A DNA stretch of 64,000 nucleotides from Carboxylicivirga longa. GTDB lineage: Bacteria; Bacteroidota; Bacteroidia; Bacteroidales; Marinilabiliaceae. Made by a program: the position numbers and the translations under genes. Shown piece after piece: positions 7,826 to 17,200 of this stretch; the first letter of the stretch is position 1, and every line of letters starts with the position of its first letter. The stretch covers positions 1 to 64,000 of the forward strand of contig NZ_JBNGOZ010000007.1 of NCBI RefSeq assembly GCF_050589825.1, given 5' to 3'. Below the pieces are notes generated by a model. It did no database searches and was not told the origin of the DNA. It was given only the letters and a program-made list of their open reading frames with translations.

Positions 7826-8449
7826 TTAGTGCAAATTGGCACTGATTATCTTCATAAACTCTTCCCGTGTTGCCAGGTTTTTCTGGAAAGCACCGGTAAA
7901 ATCGGAGGTGGTAGTTACTGAATGCTGTTTCTGCACTCCCCGCATCTGCATGCACATGTGTTGGGCTTCAATCACCACGGCTACACCCAGTGGGTTAAGG
8001 GTATTCTGAATACACTCCTTAATTTGGGTAGTTAAGCGTTCCTGTACCTGCAGACGGCGGGAGAAAGCCTCCACTACACGTGCCAACTTACTTAAACCGG
8101 TAATATGGTGACGTGGTATATAGGCTACATGCGCCTTACCAAAAAAGGGCAGCATATGATGCTCACACATCGAATATAATTCTATATCTTTCACCACTAC
8201 CATCTGCTGATAATCCTCACGAAACATGGCAGATTTAATGATCTCCTCAGGATCCATATGGTATCCCTGTGTGAGAAACTGCATGGCTTTGGCCACACGC
8301 AAGGGTGTTTTCTCCAATCCTTCACGCTGCGGATCTTCACCCAAAGCGCTCAATATCTTATGGTAATTAGCTGACAACTCTTGTGTGGTATCATCATCGT
8401 ACGATTCCACTTTTGTATAACCTTGCTTTCCGTTTAAAGTAAATTCCAT
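7826..8449 (-). CDS. folE: GTP cyclohydrolase I
   Basis: A 207-residue protein of normal FolE length that converts GTP to 7,8-dihydroneopterin triphosphate, the first step of folate (and queuosine) precursor synthesis. Signatures: DPQREGLEKTPLRVAKA, SMCEHHMLPFFGKAHVAY (zinc Cys and His), GLSKLARVVEAFSRRLQVQE, and HMCMQMRGVQK (second zinc Cys, GTP-site residues). It appears to be a single-gene unit with its own terminator. The same pathway product feeds the queuosine route served by queG at 50184. Confidence 0.96.
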   Translation of the reverse strand: MEFTLNGKQGYTKVESYDDDTTQELSANYHKILSALGEDPQREGLEKTPLRVAKAMQFLTQGYHMDPEEIIKSAMFREDYQQMVVVKDIELYSMCEHHMLPFFGKAHVAYIPRHHITGLSKLARVVEAFSRRLQVQERLTTQIKECIQNTLNPLGVAVVIEAQHMCMQMRGVQKQHSVTTTSDFTGAFQKNLATREEFMKIISANLH

Positions 8450-8556
8450 TGTGATGTATTTGATTGTACGCTAGCTTGCGCAATGCAAAATTGCTTATTT
8501 TCTTTGAATAATCAGACGATATTTTTCTGTTTTAAGCACTTGGGCATACCTTTTAT

Positions 8557-9267
8557 TTAGGGAATAGGCTGATTAGCAGCCCTTCGCTGCTCATAAATGC
8601 GTAATATTAGATCCAGTTCGTTACGATTGAGCGGCTGCACACCAACTGCCCGTATTTTTTGTTCACTCTTGGGAAGGAAGAGACGCATCTGTGCCATATT
8701 ATCGGGTGTGATGCCCAGTGTTTGGTTGGGTGGTATTTGTGTTTTATAAATGGTACTCCAGGTGTGCTCCTGAAGCACCATACGTTGATTCATCTCTGCA
8801 TCCATGCGCAAAGGCGTTTGTGTTAAAGCCTGCCGGGTTGAGGATCGAACATTATTCGTGGCGTAGGCTTGCTCAGGAGTTATCACCAACGGCATAGTTT
8901 TGGCCTGAAGTGCCAGATTCTCATATCGAGGCATTACAATAACCTCCCCAATCTGTATGGTGTCGCGCGCTAAGAAAACCCCCAAAAGGTAATTACGATG
9001 TTGCATAGAATCATTAATCTGCACGTAAGTATCTTTATAGCCCAAATGAGAAAAACGCACTACTTCACCCCGCTTGGCCCAGAATGAAAACTGACCGGCT
9101 TCGTCAGACATAAAAGTATCGGAATGAAGATTGAATCGCGAATAGGGCAAAACCAGCAAACTGTCCTGCTCAAGCACAACGCCGGTAACACGCACCGAGT
9201 CGGGTTCATTTACCTGAGACATGGCCAACAGGGGACACAGTAATAAGAGGGCCGATAAATACTTCAT
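8557..9267 (-). CDS. secreted protein with carboxypeptidase-regulatory-like domain
   Basis: A 236-residue protein. The chosen ATG at 9267 gives a clean signal peptide (MKYLSALLLLCPLLAMSQ); the frame runs 24 codons further upstream but that adds a charged non-signal leader. Residues ~25-110 (VRVTGVVLEQDS...FSFWAKRGEVVRFSHLGYKDTYVQI) fit the CarboxypepD_reg-like beta-sandwich common in Bacteroidota. The remaining 120 residues are not recognised; they include a Gln/Arg-rich stretch and a Pro-ending tail. Probably periplasmic. No substrate can be named. Confidence 0.7.
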   Translation of the reverse strand: MKYLSALLLLCPLLAMSQVNEPDSVRVTGVVLEQDSLLVLPYSRFNLHSDTFMSDEAGQFSFWAKRGEVVRFSHLGYKDTYVQINDSMQHRNYLLGVFLARDTIQIGEVIVMPRYENLALQAKTMPLVITPEQAYATNNVRSSTRQALTQTPLRMDAEMNQRMVLQEHTWSTIYKTQIPPNQTLGITPDNMAQMRLFLPKSEQKIRAVGVQPLNRNELDLILRIYEQRRAANQPIP

Positions 9268-9350
9268 AAACGTGGGTTTTTGAATTGTTAACATTGCCTT
9301 TGCATAACTATAACAAGCTAAGAAGCGCATTGTTGGCAAGGTAACCCCAC

Positions 9351-9385
9351 GAAAAAGCCCGGCACTAACATTACCGGGCTAAAAA
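9351..9385 (-). terminator. terminator downstream of the nitroreductase gene
   Basis: AGCCCGG and CCGGGCT arms form a stem followed on the minus strand by TTTTT. Confidence 0.85.
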
Positions 9386-9402
9386 CAAAATTAATCAGGT
9401 AA

Positions 9403-9966
9403 TTAAACGATTACATCCTTCAGATCTCTTTTAGGCACATGATGAATCTGATCTACATCGCGCCAATACTTAACATCATCATCCTTCATGGCTTCCAGCT
9501 GAACCACCTCTTTGGGCTCACCCAGCGCTATAACGTGCACAATCTTTAGGTTATCGGACAAACGCAACTCGCGATGTAACTGAAGCCGGTTAAGTGATCC
9601 TACAATACATCCGCCCAATCCCTTTTCAACGGCACCCAGCAAAATACTTTGCGAGGCTATGCCGTCATCACAGAAGTAGTTGGCTGAGATATCCGTATCA
9701 TTCAAAAGGATAATATAAGCAGCAGGACGCTCTCCCTTCTGCGGACCCGGCCAGTCTTTCAGATAACCTGCCCACGCCAAATGAGGAAAAATCTTATCGT
9801 TAATTTCGGGTGAATTAGACAAGAAATATTTAAGCGGTTGTGCATTACGGGCCGAAGGCGATAGACGAGCCAGATCTACCAGTTCGTGCAAAACCTCCAT
9901 GGAAACAGGTTTATCCTCATGAAAGCGTCTGTAACTACGGCTCTTACGAATTAAATCTTTCAGCAT
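9403..9966 (-). CDS. nitroreductase-family flavoprotein
   Basis: A 187-residue protein of the FMN-dependent nitroreductase fold. RKSRSYRRF at the N-terminus is the usual FMN-phosphate-contacting segment, PSARNAQPLKYF the second FMN loop, and EKGLGGCIVGSL the third. Such enzymes use NAD(P)H to reduce nitro compounds, quinones or flavins; the natural substrate cannot be told from sequence. It stands alone, with a terminator behind it and the sodB terminator just upstream. Confidence 0.88.
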   Translation of the reverse strand: MLKDLIRKSRSYRRFHEDKPVSMEVLHELVDLARLSPSARNAQPLKYFLSNSPEINDKIFPHLAWAGYLKDWPGPQKGERPAAYIILLNDTDISANYFCDDGIASQSILLGAVEKGLGGCIVGSLNRLQLHRELRLSDNLKIVHVIALGEPKEVVQLEAMKDDDVKYWRDVDQIHHVPKRDLKDVIV

Positions 9967-10000
9967 AAGATCGAATTTTAGTGATTGATATTAGGGTGCT

Positions 10001-10045
10001 AAAAAGCGAGACTTAATATACAAATAATGTAATCAAGTCTCGCTT
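10001..10045 (-). terminator. sodB terminator
   Basis: 11-bp arms AAGCGAGACTT and AAGTCTCGCTT with a loop of about 20 nt are followed on the minus strand by TTTTT. Confidence 0.8.
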
Positions 10046-10069
10046 ATAATTCGCTTATTTTTTTATTGC

Positions 10070-10645
10070 TTAGTAACGAGCCGAAATGCGCTCCCAATCA
10101 AGAATACTAAAGAATTCTTCGATGTATTTGGGACGTAGATTCTGCTTATCCAGATAATAAGCATGCTCCCACACATCACACGTAAGAATTGGTGTTAAAC
10201 CGTCGCGTAAAGGATTACCGGCATTTCTCTCCTTCACAATGGCAAGACTACCATCCGCTTTCTTCACCAGCCAGGCCCAACCCGAACCAAACAAGGTTGC
10301 CGCTGCAGCCGAAAATTCTTCTTTGAAATTATCAAAGGATCCAAAGGATGCATCAATTGCATCGGCCAGTGCACCTGTAGGCTGCCCGCCACCATTGGGC
10401 TTAAAAGACATAAAGTAGAAGGTATGATTCCAAACTTGAGCACCATTATTGAAAATGCCACCCTCCGATTGCTTAACGATCGTTTCCAGGTCAGCGTTCT
10501 CAAACTCAGTACCCTTCACCAGCGTATTCAGGTTATTAACATAAGCCTGATGATGCTTACCATAATGAAATTCCATGGTCTTCTTTGAGATAACAGGCTC
10601 CAGCGCGTCGAGCGCATAAGGTAATTTTGGTAATTCGAAGTTCAT
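10070..10645 (-). CDS. sodB: superoxide dismutase, iron type
   Basis: A 191-residue Fe/Mn-family superoxide dismutase that converts superoxide to peroxide and oxygen in the cytoplasm. Metal ligands are in MEFHYGKHHQAYV (His), VWNHTFYF (His) and CDVWEHAYYLD (Asp, His). The outer-sphere residues are of the iron type: Gln in NNGAQVWNH and Ala rather than Gln in RNAGNPL. The neighbouring paralog has the opposite pattern, so the pair likely offers one iron and one manganese enzyme. It has its own -7 box at 10681 and its own terminator. Confidence 0.95.
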   Translation of the reverse strand: MNFELPKLPYALDALEPVISKKTMEFHYGKHHQAYVNNLNTLVKGTEFENADLETIVKQSEGGIFNNGAQVWNHTFYFMSFKPNGGGQPTGALADAIDASFGSFDNFKEEFSAAAATLFGSGWAWLVKKADGSLAIVKERNAGNPLRDGLTPILTCDVWEHAYYLDKQNLRPKYIEEFFSILDWERISARY

Positions 10646-10680
10646 ATTTGTCCGTTTTAAAGATTTGTCTTTGTGTTGAA

Positions 10681-10688
10681 CAAACTTA
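10681..10688 (-). promoter_or_regulatory. candidate -7 box for sodB
   Basis: On the minus strand this reads TAAGTTTG (TAnnTTTG), placing a start site about 29 nt before the sodB ATG. No well-spaced -33 box is seen. Confidence 0.4.
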
Positions 10689-10721
10689 ACATTTTTATGT
10701 TTTCAAAACCCTTAAAAATTC

Positions 10722-10753
10722 AAAAAGGGAACTCACGTTTGAATTCCCTTTTT
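10722..10753. terminator. sodA terminator
   Basis: Arms AAAAAGGGAA and TTCCCTTTTT are separated by about 11 nt. On the minus strand the stem ends in a T-run behind sodA, separating the two dismutase genes into independent transcripts. Confidence 0.8.
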
Positions 10754-10772
10754 CCCAGACAAAATGAACAAA

Positions 10773-11375
10773 CTAAACTTTAAAACGTCTCGTTACTTCG
10801 TCCCAGTTGACAACATTCCAAAATGCACCAATATAATCGGGACGTCTATTTTGATAGTGTAAGTAATAAGCATGCTCCCATACATCTAATCCTAAGATGG
10901 GTGTACCTTTCACCTCAGCGATATCCATCAAAGGGTTATCCTGATTAGGCGTAGAGCTCACCACCAGCGAACCATCGGTCTTCTTCACTAACCAGGCCCA
11001 GCCTGAACCAAACCGTGTGGCTGCCGCCTTGTTAAAAGTATCTTTGAAAGCCTCGAACGAACCGAAAGCCTTGTCGATGGCTGCCGCCAACTCACCACCG
11101 GGTGCACCACCCCCGTTGGGTGACATCACGGTCCAGAATAAGTTATGGTTATAAAACCCGCCACCATTGTTACGCACTGCTACCGAATGATTCGACACAT
11201 TGGCCAAAATATCTTCGATAGGCTGTGTGGCCAAGTCTGTTCCCTCAATCGCGGCGTTAAGGTTATTGGTATAGCCAGCATGGTGCTTGCTATGGTGTAT
11301 CTCCATGGTACGTGCATCTATGTGCGGCTCGAGCGCATCATAAGCATATTGTAATTTTGGTAATTCAAAAGCCAT
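10773..11375 (-). CDS. sodA: superoxide dismutase, manganese type
   Basis: A 200-residue Fe/Mn superoxide dismutase. Metal ligands are in MEIHHSKHHAGYT (His), FYNHNLFW (His) and LDVWEHAYYLHY (Asp, His). Outer-sphere residues are of the manganese type: Gly in NNGGGFYNH and Gln in TPNQDNPL, the reverse of the copy at 10070. It therefore looks like the Mn (or metal-flexible) partner, though metal choice cannot be proved from sequence. A full two-box promoter lies at 11416-11447. Confidence 0.94.
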   Translation of the reverse strand: MAFELPKLQYAYDALEPHIDARTMEIHHSKHHAGYTNNLNAAIEGTDLATQPIEDILANVSNHSVAVRNNGGGFYNHNLFWTVMSPNGGGAPGGELAAAIDKAFGSFEAFKDTFNKAAATRFGSGWAWLVKKTDGSLVVSSTPNQDNPLMDIAEVKGTPILGLDVWEHAYYLHYQNRRPDYIGAFWNVVNWDEVTRRFKV

Positions 11376-11415
11376 ATTTATTAATGCTTAACAGGTTTAA
11401 AATTTGTTTACGATT

Positions 11416-11447
11416 CAAAAATAGAAACTATTTAGAATTAGTCCAAA
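11416..11447 (-). promoter_or_regulatory. two-box Bacteroidota promoter for sodA
   Basis: On the minus strand a TTTG (11447-11444) lies 20 bases upstream of TATTTTTG (11423-11416), matching the -33/-7 consensus with standard spacing. The leader would be about 34 nt. Confidence 0.65.
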
Positions 11448-11532
11448 TAAATTAAAGATATTTTTGTCTTTTATTTAATTTACACCAACACTATGGCCTC
11501 TATTAATTACTAACCAGGTAGTTACCAGCGCA

Positions 11533-11639
11533 GTAGTGAGCTCAATAAGTTTTAGGGAAACGTTCTCTAGCGTATGATGCCTATAAAGAACGATTCCGTA
11601 AATACTTAATTAAAGTGGAATTTTCAGAACTTACTACTA
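11533..11639. repeat. MITE-like element, copy A
   Basis: About 107 bp beginning GTAGTGAGCTCAATAAG and ending CAGAACTTACTACT, with imperfect terminal inverted repeats (AGTAGTRAG at both ends). Two other copies are at 19755 and 24632 in the same orientation. It carries no gene. Here it sits in the divergent spacer between sodA and the MATE gene, which is otherwise explained by the promoters at 11416 and 11676. Confidence 0.8.
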
Positions 11640-11675
11640 GGCAATCAAGAGGATAGCATTTCAAGACATAAAAAC

Positions 11676-11683
11676 TATCTTTG
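11676..11683 (+). promoter_or_regulatory. candidate -7 box for the MATE gene
   Basis: TATCTTTG matches TAnnTTTG and predicts a start site only about 12 nt before the ATG at 11702. Confidence 0.45.
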
Positions 11684-11701
11684 CCGGTTTAAACATACAC
11701 T

Positions 11702-12997
11702 ATGAATAAAGATATCCTGAAACTGGCGCTACCAAATATATTAACCAACTTAACTGTACCCCTATTGGGCATGGTTGATATGCACCTGATGGGTTATCAG
11801 GACAGCTCGGTATTTATGGGCGCTGTAGCACTGGGAAGTGTGATCTTTAATTTTGTGTATTGGGGCTTTGCCTTTCTGCGAATGAGCCTGAGCGGCATGG
11901 CGGCGCAGGCATACGGAAGTAACGATAAGCACGAAATGGCCATGATGCTTTTCCGGGGTCTTTTTCTTGCCTTTAGTGCCGGTCTGCTGCTTCTACTATT
12001 ACAGGATGGCGTAGTGGCGCTAAGCTTAAAAATACTAGAGGGTAGCAATCAAGTAAAAACCCTGGCGAGCGATTATTTTTATGTACGTATCTGGGCGGCT
12101 CCACTGGCCATCGCTCTGATGGTGATTAACGGCTGGTTTCTGGGCATGCAAAACGCCATTTATCCTATGATCATATCCATCACCATTAATGTGGTTAACA
12201 TCAGTGCCTCCTACTTTTTTGTACGGGCACTGGGTATGAAGGTAGAAGGCGTTGCACTGGGATCGGTAGTGGCCAACGGGGTAGGTTTTATCCTATCACT
12301 AGTCCTGTTTCTTAGACGCTATCGCTTTATCCTGGGCGAATTTCATCTAAAGACCGTTTTCAAGAAGTCCGGACTGCTGCGTTTTCTCGATGTGAGTGGC
12401 GACATCTTCCTACGCACACTGTGTATCATCGTTGTTTTCACCTTCTTCACCTCTAAGTCGGCTGGCACCGGCGACCTCATACTGGCTGCCAACAGTGCAT
12501 TGCTACAATTTCTATTTTTATTCTCCTACTTTCTGGATGGCTTTGCCTATGCTGCCGAAGCACTGGTGGGTAAGTTCACCGGCGGACGCAACCTCAAGGG
12601 CATAAAAAAAGCTGTGCGCTATCTGTTTGGTTGGGGACTGGGCTTTGCATTGATATTCCTTATCGCCTACTCACTGGGCGGTCCATATCTACTGCTGCTC
12701 TTCACCAATCAGCCCGATGTTATTGAGACTGCCCTGGAATATTTACCCTGGCTGATGATATTACCCCTCACGGGTTTTGCCTCATACATCTGGGACGGCA
12801 TTTACATCGGAGCCACCGCCTCGCGATTAATGCGCAACACCATGCTATTGGCCACGCTTATTTTCTTTGTCGTATTCATCTCTTGCCGTCCCAGCTTGGG
12901 CAACAACGCCCTATGGCTGGCTATGAACTGCTTTATGCTATCTCGCGGCCTCTTTCAAACGCTTCTTTACAAAAAGTTATCAATTTTTAAGTCCTGA
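11702..12997 (+). CDS. MATE-family efflux transporter (DinF-like)
   Basis: A 431-residue inner-membrane protein with about 12 hydrophobic segments and the MATE N-terminal pattern ALPNILTNLTVPLLGMVDMHLMG, followed by internal repetition of the two six-helix lobes. Members export cationic drugs or metabolites using H+ or Na+. The acidic VDMHLMG start and overall length resemble the DinF branch more than NorM, but the substrate cannot be assigned. It is transcribed alone, convergent with the proline dehydrogenase gene. Confidence 0.9.
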   Translation: MNKDILKLALPNILTNLTVPLLGMVDMHLMGYQDSSVFMGAVALGSVIFNFVYWGFAFLRMSLSGMAAQAYGSNDKHEMAMMLFRGLFLAFSAGLLLLLLQDGVVALSLKILEGSNQVKTLASDYFYVRIWAAPLAIALMVINGWFLGMQNAIYPMIISITINVVNISASYFFVRALGMKVEGVALGSVVANGVGFILSLVLFLRRYRFILGEFHLKTVFKKSGLLRFLDVSGDIFLRTLCIIVVFTFFTSKSAGTGDLILAANSALLQFLFLFSYFLDGFAYAAEALVGKFTGGRNLKGIKKAVRYLFGWGLGFALIFLIAYSLGGPYLLLLFTNQPDVIETALEYLPWLMILPLTGFASYIWDGIYIGATASRLMRNTMLLATLIFFVVFISCRPSLGNNALWLAMNCFMLSRGLFQTLLYKKLSIFKS

Positions 12998-13022
12998 GAC
13001 CCGATCCATAGAAAATAAATAG

Positions 13023-13056
13023 ATCCCGGCATACCTAATTTTATGGCACTGCCGGG
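13023..13056. terminator. hairpin between convergent genes
   Basis: Arms TCCCGGCA and TGCCGGGA around an 18-nt loop lie between the 3' ends of the MATE and proline dehydrogenase genes. The minus-strand side is followed by TCTATTTATTTT, so termination is better supported for the proline dehydrogenase gene. Confidence 0.6.
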
Positions 13057-13079
13057 AATAACGTACACCCAACGTTAGA

Positions 13080-13991
13080 TCATCCTCTTATAAATAAAGA
13101 TTTAATTATGTGTGCAGCCATTTTCGGGTTTTCCTTCAAACGACGGGTGCTATAACCAAACCAATCCTTTCCGTAAGGCACGTATATTCGCATCTTAAAG
13201 CCTTGATCAATAATCTCCTGCCTCAATTCAGGCGTTACACCATAGAGCATCTGAAACTCAAATTGCTCTTTAGCAATACCGTACTGCTCAATAATTTTCA
13301 AAGATCCTTCCACCAGCTTACGATCGTGCGTGGCAATACCTACATACACATTATTCTTTAGCAGGTACTCCAAATCCTTTAGATAATGCTCATTAACACG
13401 CTGATAATCTTTGTAGGCAATCTCCTCCGACTCCACATAAATACCCTTACAAAGTCGATAATTAAGAGGTACATCAGCAGTTTGCAAATCCATTAAAGCC
13501 TCCAGATCGCCCATGGTACGCTTGAGGTAAGCCTGAAAAACCAAGCCTACATGCCTGGGATAGTCAGCCTTTAAGCGTCTGAATAAATCTATCTCCATGT
13601 CCACACACTTTGAGTCTTCCATGTCGATGCGAACAAAATTATTGGCTGCGGCAGCCCTGTCTACAATCTCACGTACCAGCTCATAACAGATTTCAGGGTC
13701 AATTAACAGACCAAAACTTGTAGGTTTCAATGAGTAGTTACCCCGTATTTTATCGTCCTCAAAACGATCGATAATACGCAAGTATTCATCCTTATTTTGT
13801 CGCGCCTGATCCAGATTGGTTATGAACTCACCCAGCAGATCAACAGTTACCAGCATCCCTCTTTCATTCAGCTGTTGCGCAGCCATTATGGCTTCGTCAA
13901 TGGTTTCGCCGGCAATGTATTTCCTGGAAAACAGCCATACAAACTTCTTCGGGAAATAGGGCAGTGTGCGCGCTATTAATTTATTCATCAT
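13080..13991 (-). CDS. proline dehydrogenase family protein
   Basis: A 303-residue single-domain FAD enzyme of the PutA PRODH barrel type, which oxidises proline to pyrroline-5-carboxylate. Seen: NNFVRIDMEDS, YRLCKGIYVESEEIAY and the family tail YVPYGKDWFGYSTRRLKENP, whose two Arg bind the proline carboxylate. There is no P5C dehydrogenase domain, so the second step must be encoded elsewhere. The product leads to glutamate, which links this gene loosely to the three glutamate dehydrogenase genes further along. A second Met at codon 2 leaves a small start ambiguity. Confidence 0.92.
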   Translation of the reverse strand: MMNKLIARTLPYFPKKFVWLFSRKYIAGETIDEAIMAAQQLNERGMLVTVDLLGEFITNLDQARQNKDEYLRIIDRFEDDKIRGNYSLKPTSFGLLIDPEICYELVREIVDRAAAANNFVRIDMEDSKCVDMEIDLFRRLKADYPRHVGLVFQAYLKRTMGDLEALMDLQTADVPLNYRLCKGIYVESEEIAYKDYQRVNEHYLKDLEYLLKNNVYVGIATHDRKLVEGSLKIIEQYGIAKEQFEFQMLYGVTPELRQEIIDQGFKMRIYVPYGKDWFGYSTRRLKENPKMAAHIIKSLFIRG

Positions 13992-14293
13992 TGTAGATTT
14001 TCATTTTAGTTAGTTCTGAAAAAAGTTGCTATTTACCGGAACATAAAAGCAATAACTGCGTAATACCGACAGGTGTCAATAGCAATGATAAATATTCCCG
14101 GGAAGTGATTTTGAATTCTTTAGGTAAATTTTGGAACACTTTCGAAGATAAAAAATGACGAAACTCATCTTTTAGCCAAAGTACATCATTGCATGATATA
14201 AATCATCATAATAAGTGCAGCTTATAGTCGTACACAGTGCGAATCAATAATATACACCTGTTCGGCAGAAAATAACAGGGTCATCGTATTAAA
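13992..14293. other. intergenic spacer, divergent
   Basis: A 302-base divergent spacer between the proline dehydrogenase and the PKD protein genes. It must hold both promoters, but I find no TAnnTTTG match, clear hairpin or open frame. Confidence 0.5.
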
Positions 14294-17200
14294 ATGCTTA
14301 TGGACGGTAAAATAAAAGCGGTTTTAATAGTATTCGGCATACTATTTTCTTTTTTTCCTGGCAAAGCGCAGGAGTGCAATGTTAATGTACTAACACGTGG
14401 GGGAGATTTCACACCACTTAACTTGTGTGCACCTGTTACCATCGAATGGGAACCCTTTTATACGCTGGCCGAAGATATCCAGGGCCGCCAAGTTGAATTT
14501 TTATTTGACTGGGATGATGGCTCGGTTGAATATGTTACCGCATCACTGATTGATGCAGCCGCTAAAAAATGGGCCATACCCCTTATTACACACACCTACG
14601 ACAGTGACAAATGCCATTACAAACCTGCACTTTATATTGTAGTTGACGGAATAGTTTGCGAGAATTCTTTGCGTTCTGAAACCGTGATTGTGTGGGATAC
14701 TGATGATCGAAATGGGGGCACAATATCCATTAATCCAAAGGTTTTCCCAATCTGTATTGGCAACAGCGGCAGTGTTACCTTTATGGATGAGAGCGAGTGG
14801 AATTGTGTGCCGCCCGTTGAAGATGACTCGCCCAATAACTATAAGCGATGGATACAATGGATATATGGGACCAACAATGGATCAGCGAACTTTATCAATA
14901 ATGCAGAGGTTAACGGAGCTGTGCGTAGCTATCCTTACGCAGGCAGTATTGATGTTACCACAGAGCCCATATTAGGACCTTCCACTCCCTGGAATGAAGC
15001 ATTGCCCATATATGTTCCGGCCGGACATGCAGTGGGCGATGCATTTGAAATAACGCTCAACAATTGGAACTATTGCAATCCCTACGATCAGGGTTTCCCC
15101 CCGGTGAGCTCCACTGCCATCGTACTCATTGTTGACAACCCTGATGGCAGTATCAATCCCTCAGGCCCCCTTTGCGAGAATGATAATCCCATTAACCTAA
15201 GCGCGGTTACGCCCGGTGGTCAATGGTCGGGTCCCGGAATTACGGATGAGTGGAACGGCACTTTTGACCCCTCATTAGCCGGCCCCGGCACGCACACCAT
15301 CAACTATTATGTGGAGGATGGCAATAGCTGTAGCGCCACCGGATCAACCACCATAACCGTATTGGATTCGCCCCTGGCCACCCTAAGCACAGGAAACGAG
15401 GCCCATCTCTGCCCGGGTACACAATTGCAAATAACAGCTAATAACACTCAGGGCACAGCACCCTATACGCATTTATGGACCGGTGACACTGCCCCCTTGA
15501 GCGAAACAAACATCCACAATCCTGAGTTCCTAAGCATTAACGAAGGCACTTACATGCTTACTTACCGCGTTACCGATGCTCTGGGATGCTTCGATGAACA
15601 AACCATTAGCATTGGGGTGGATTCGGTAAACATTAGTTTTACCAATCAACACCTGAGCCTTTGCTCGGGCATCACTCAGTCATTAGAGCCCAAACCAACA
15701 GGTGGCTCCGGCACTTTTGTCTATCATGAATGGCGCGGTGATCGTCTGGACTTGCTCTCGGCCACCAATATTGAAAATCCTGTTTTTAATTCGACTACCC
15801 CCGGAAAGTATAAGTACCTATATATTGTGCGCGATGAGTACGGCTGTGAAGATATGGACAGTATTTTTGTGGAAGTACACGAACAGCCGGCCAGTCAGGC
15901 GGGGCCCAACGCAACGGCATGTGGCCTAAGCTACACCTTAAAGGCAGTGCCCTATGTGGGTAATGGACAATGGCATGTTAGTACTGGTGCCGGTTCCGTT
16001 AGCTTCTCCGACATTAATGCGCCCAACGCCACCGTTAGCGTGGATCAGTATGGCGATTACAGCTTTATCTGGACCGAAAACAACAACGGCTGCGTAGATG
16101 CGGATGAAGTAACCATTACCTTTGTGGAAATACCCCATCCGAAAGTGATGGCACCCCGCGACACCTGTGGGCTCGAGCATAAACTGCGAGCTACCCATGA
16201 TATTGGTATCGGACAATGGCAGTTGGTAAACGGCCCCGGTCTGGCCATCATTAACGATGATCTGACGCCGACCACCACGGTAAGCGTGGATACACCAGGT
16301 GATTACACTTTTGAATGGACGGAGGACAATGTGGGCTGCCTGGGTAGCGCCGATGTTACGCTCACCTTCTATCCCCTGCCCAAACTACAACTACAAGCCT
16401 TTGACAATGAACAATGCGGCCCTTCGGAAATCACGTTCATCAATAACTCGAAGGATGCCGATCAGTATCTTTGGGACTTTGGCGATGGCTACATATCCAA
16501 CCAAAAAAATCCCAGCCATATCTTTGTCAACACTACAGTAGAACCCATTGACTATACCATTCAACTAAGTGCAAGCAACAGCTATGGCTGTGCCGACACC
16601 AGCGAATACAATATACGCGTATTGCCCACTCCTGTGGCTAAGTTTGATAACGAGGACGAGCCAGCTTGCAGTCCTCTGTCTATTGATTTCAACAATCAAT
16701 CGGAAGGAGCCACACATTACCAATGGCTGTTTGGCGATGGTAACAAAGACAGTACCGAACATGTGAGCCACACCTTTGTGAATGCCGAACACTATGTACA
16801 ATCCTTCAACGTAAGTTTGGTGGCCAGCAATACGTATGGATGCCGCGATACGATAAACAAATACATTACCGTATATCCAACCGTGAGCTATGCTTTTGAT
16901 GCAACACCCCTCGAAGGCTGCCATCCCCTGCAAGTAGACATGGTGGCCCAACCCGGCGCCTACACCTACCAATGGGTTTTTGGTGACGGACAAAGTCTGG
17001 ACGGGGCAAATATCGCTTCCCACATTTTTCATAACAAGAACGAGGCGCCACAGGAATTCACGATTAAGCTGCATACGAGCTCGGTATTTGGCTGCCGCGA
17101 CTCATCGGAAGCCAAGGTGCGGGTACTGCCCTCTCCCACCAGCCACTTTGAGCTGTCGGATAACGAAGGCTGCTCACCATTTGACGTAGCTTTCACAAAC

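Noticed and set aside
16565..17074. 169-codon minus-strand frame within the PKD gene
   Set aside because: A shadow of the repetitive PKD coding sequence; several similar shadows occur in this gene.
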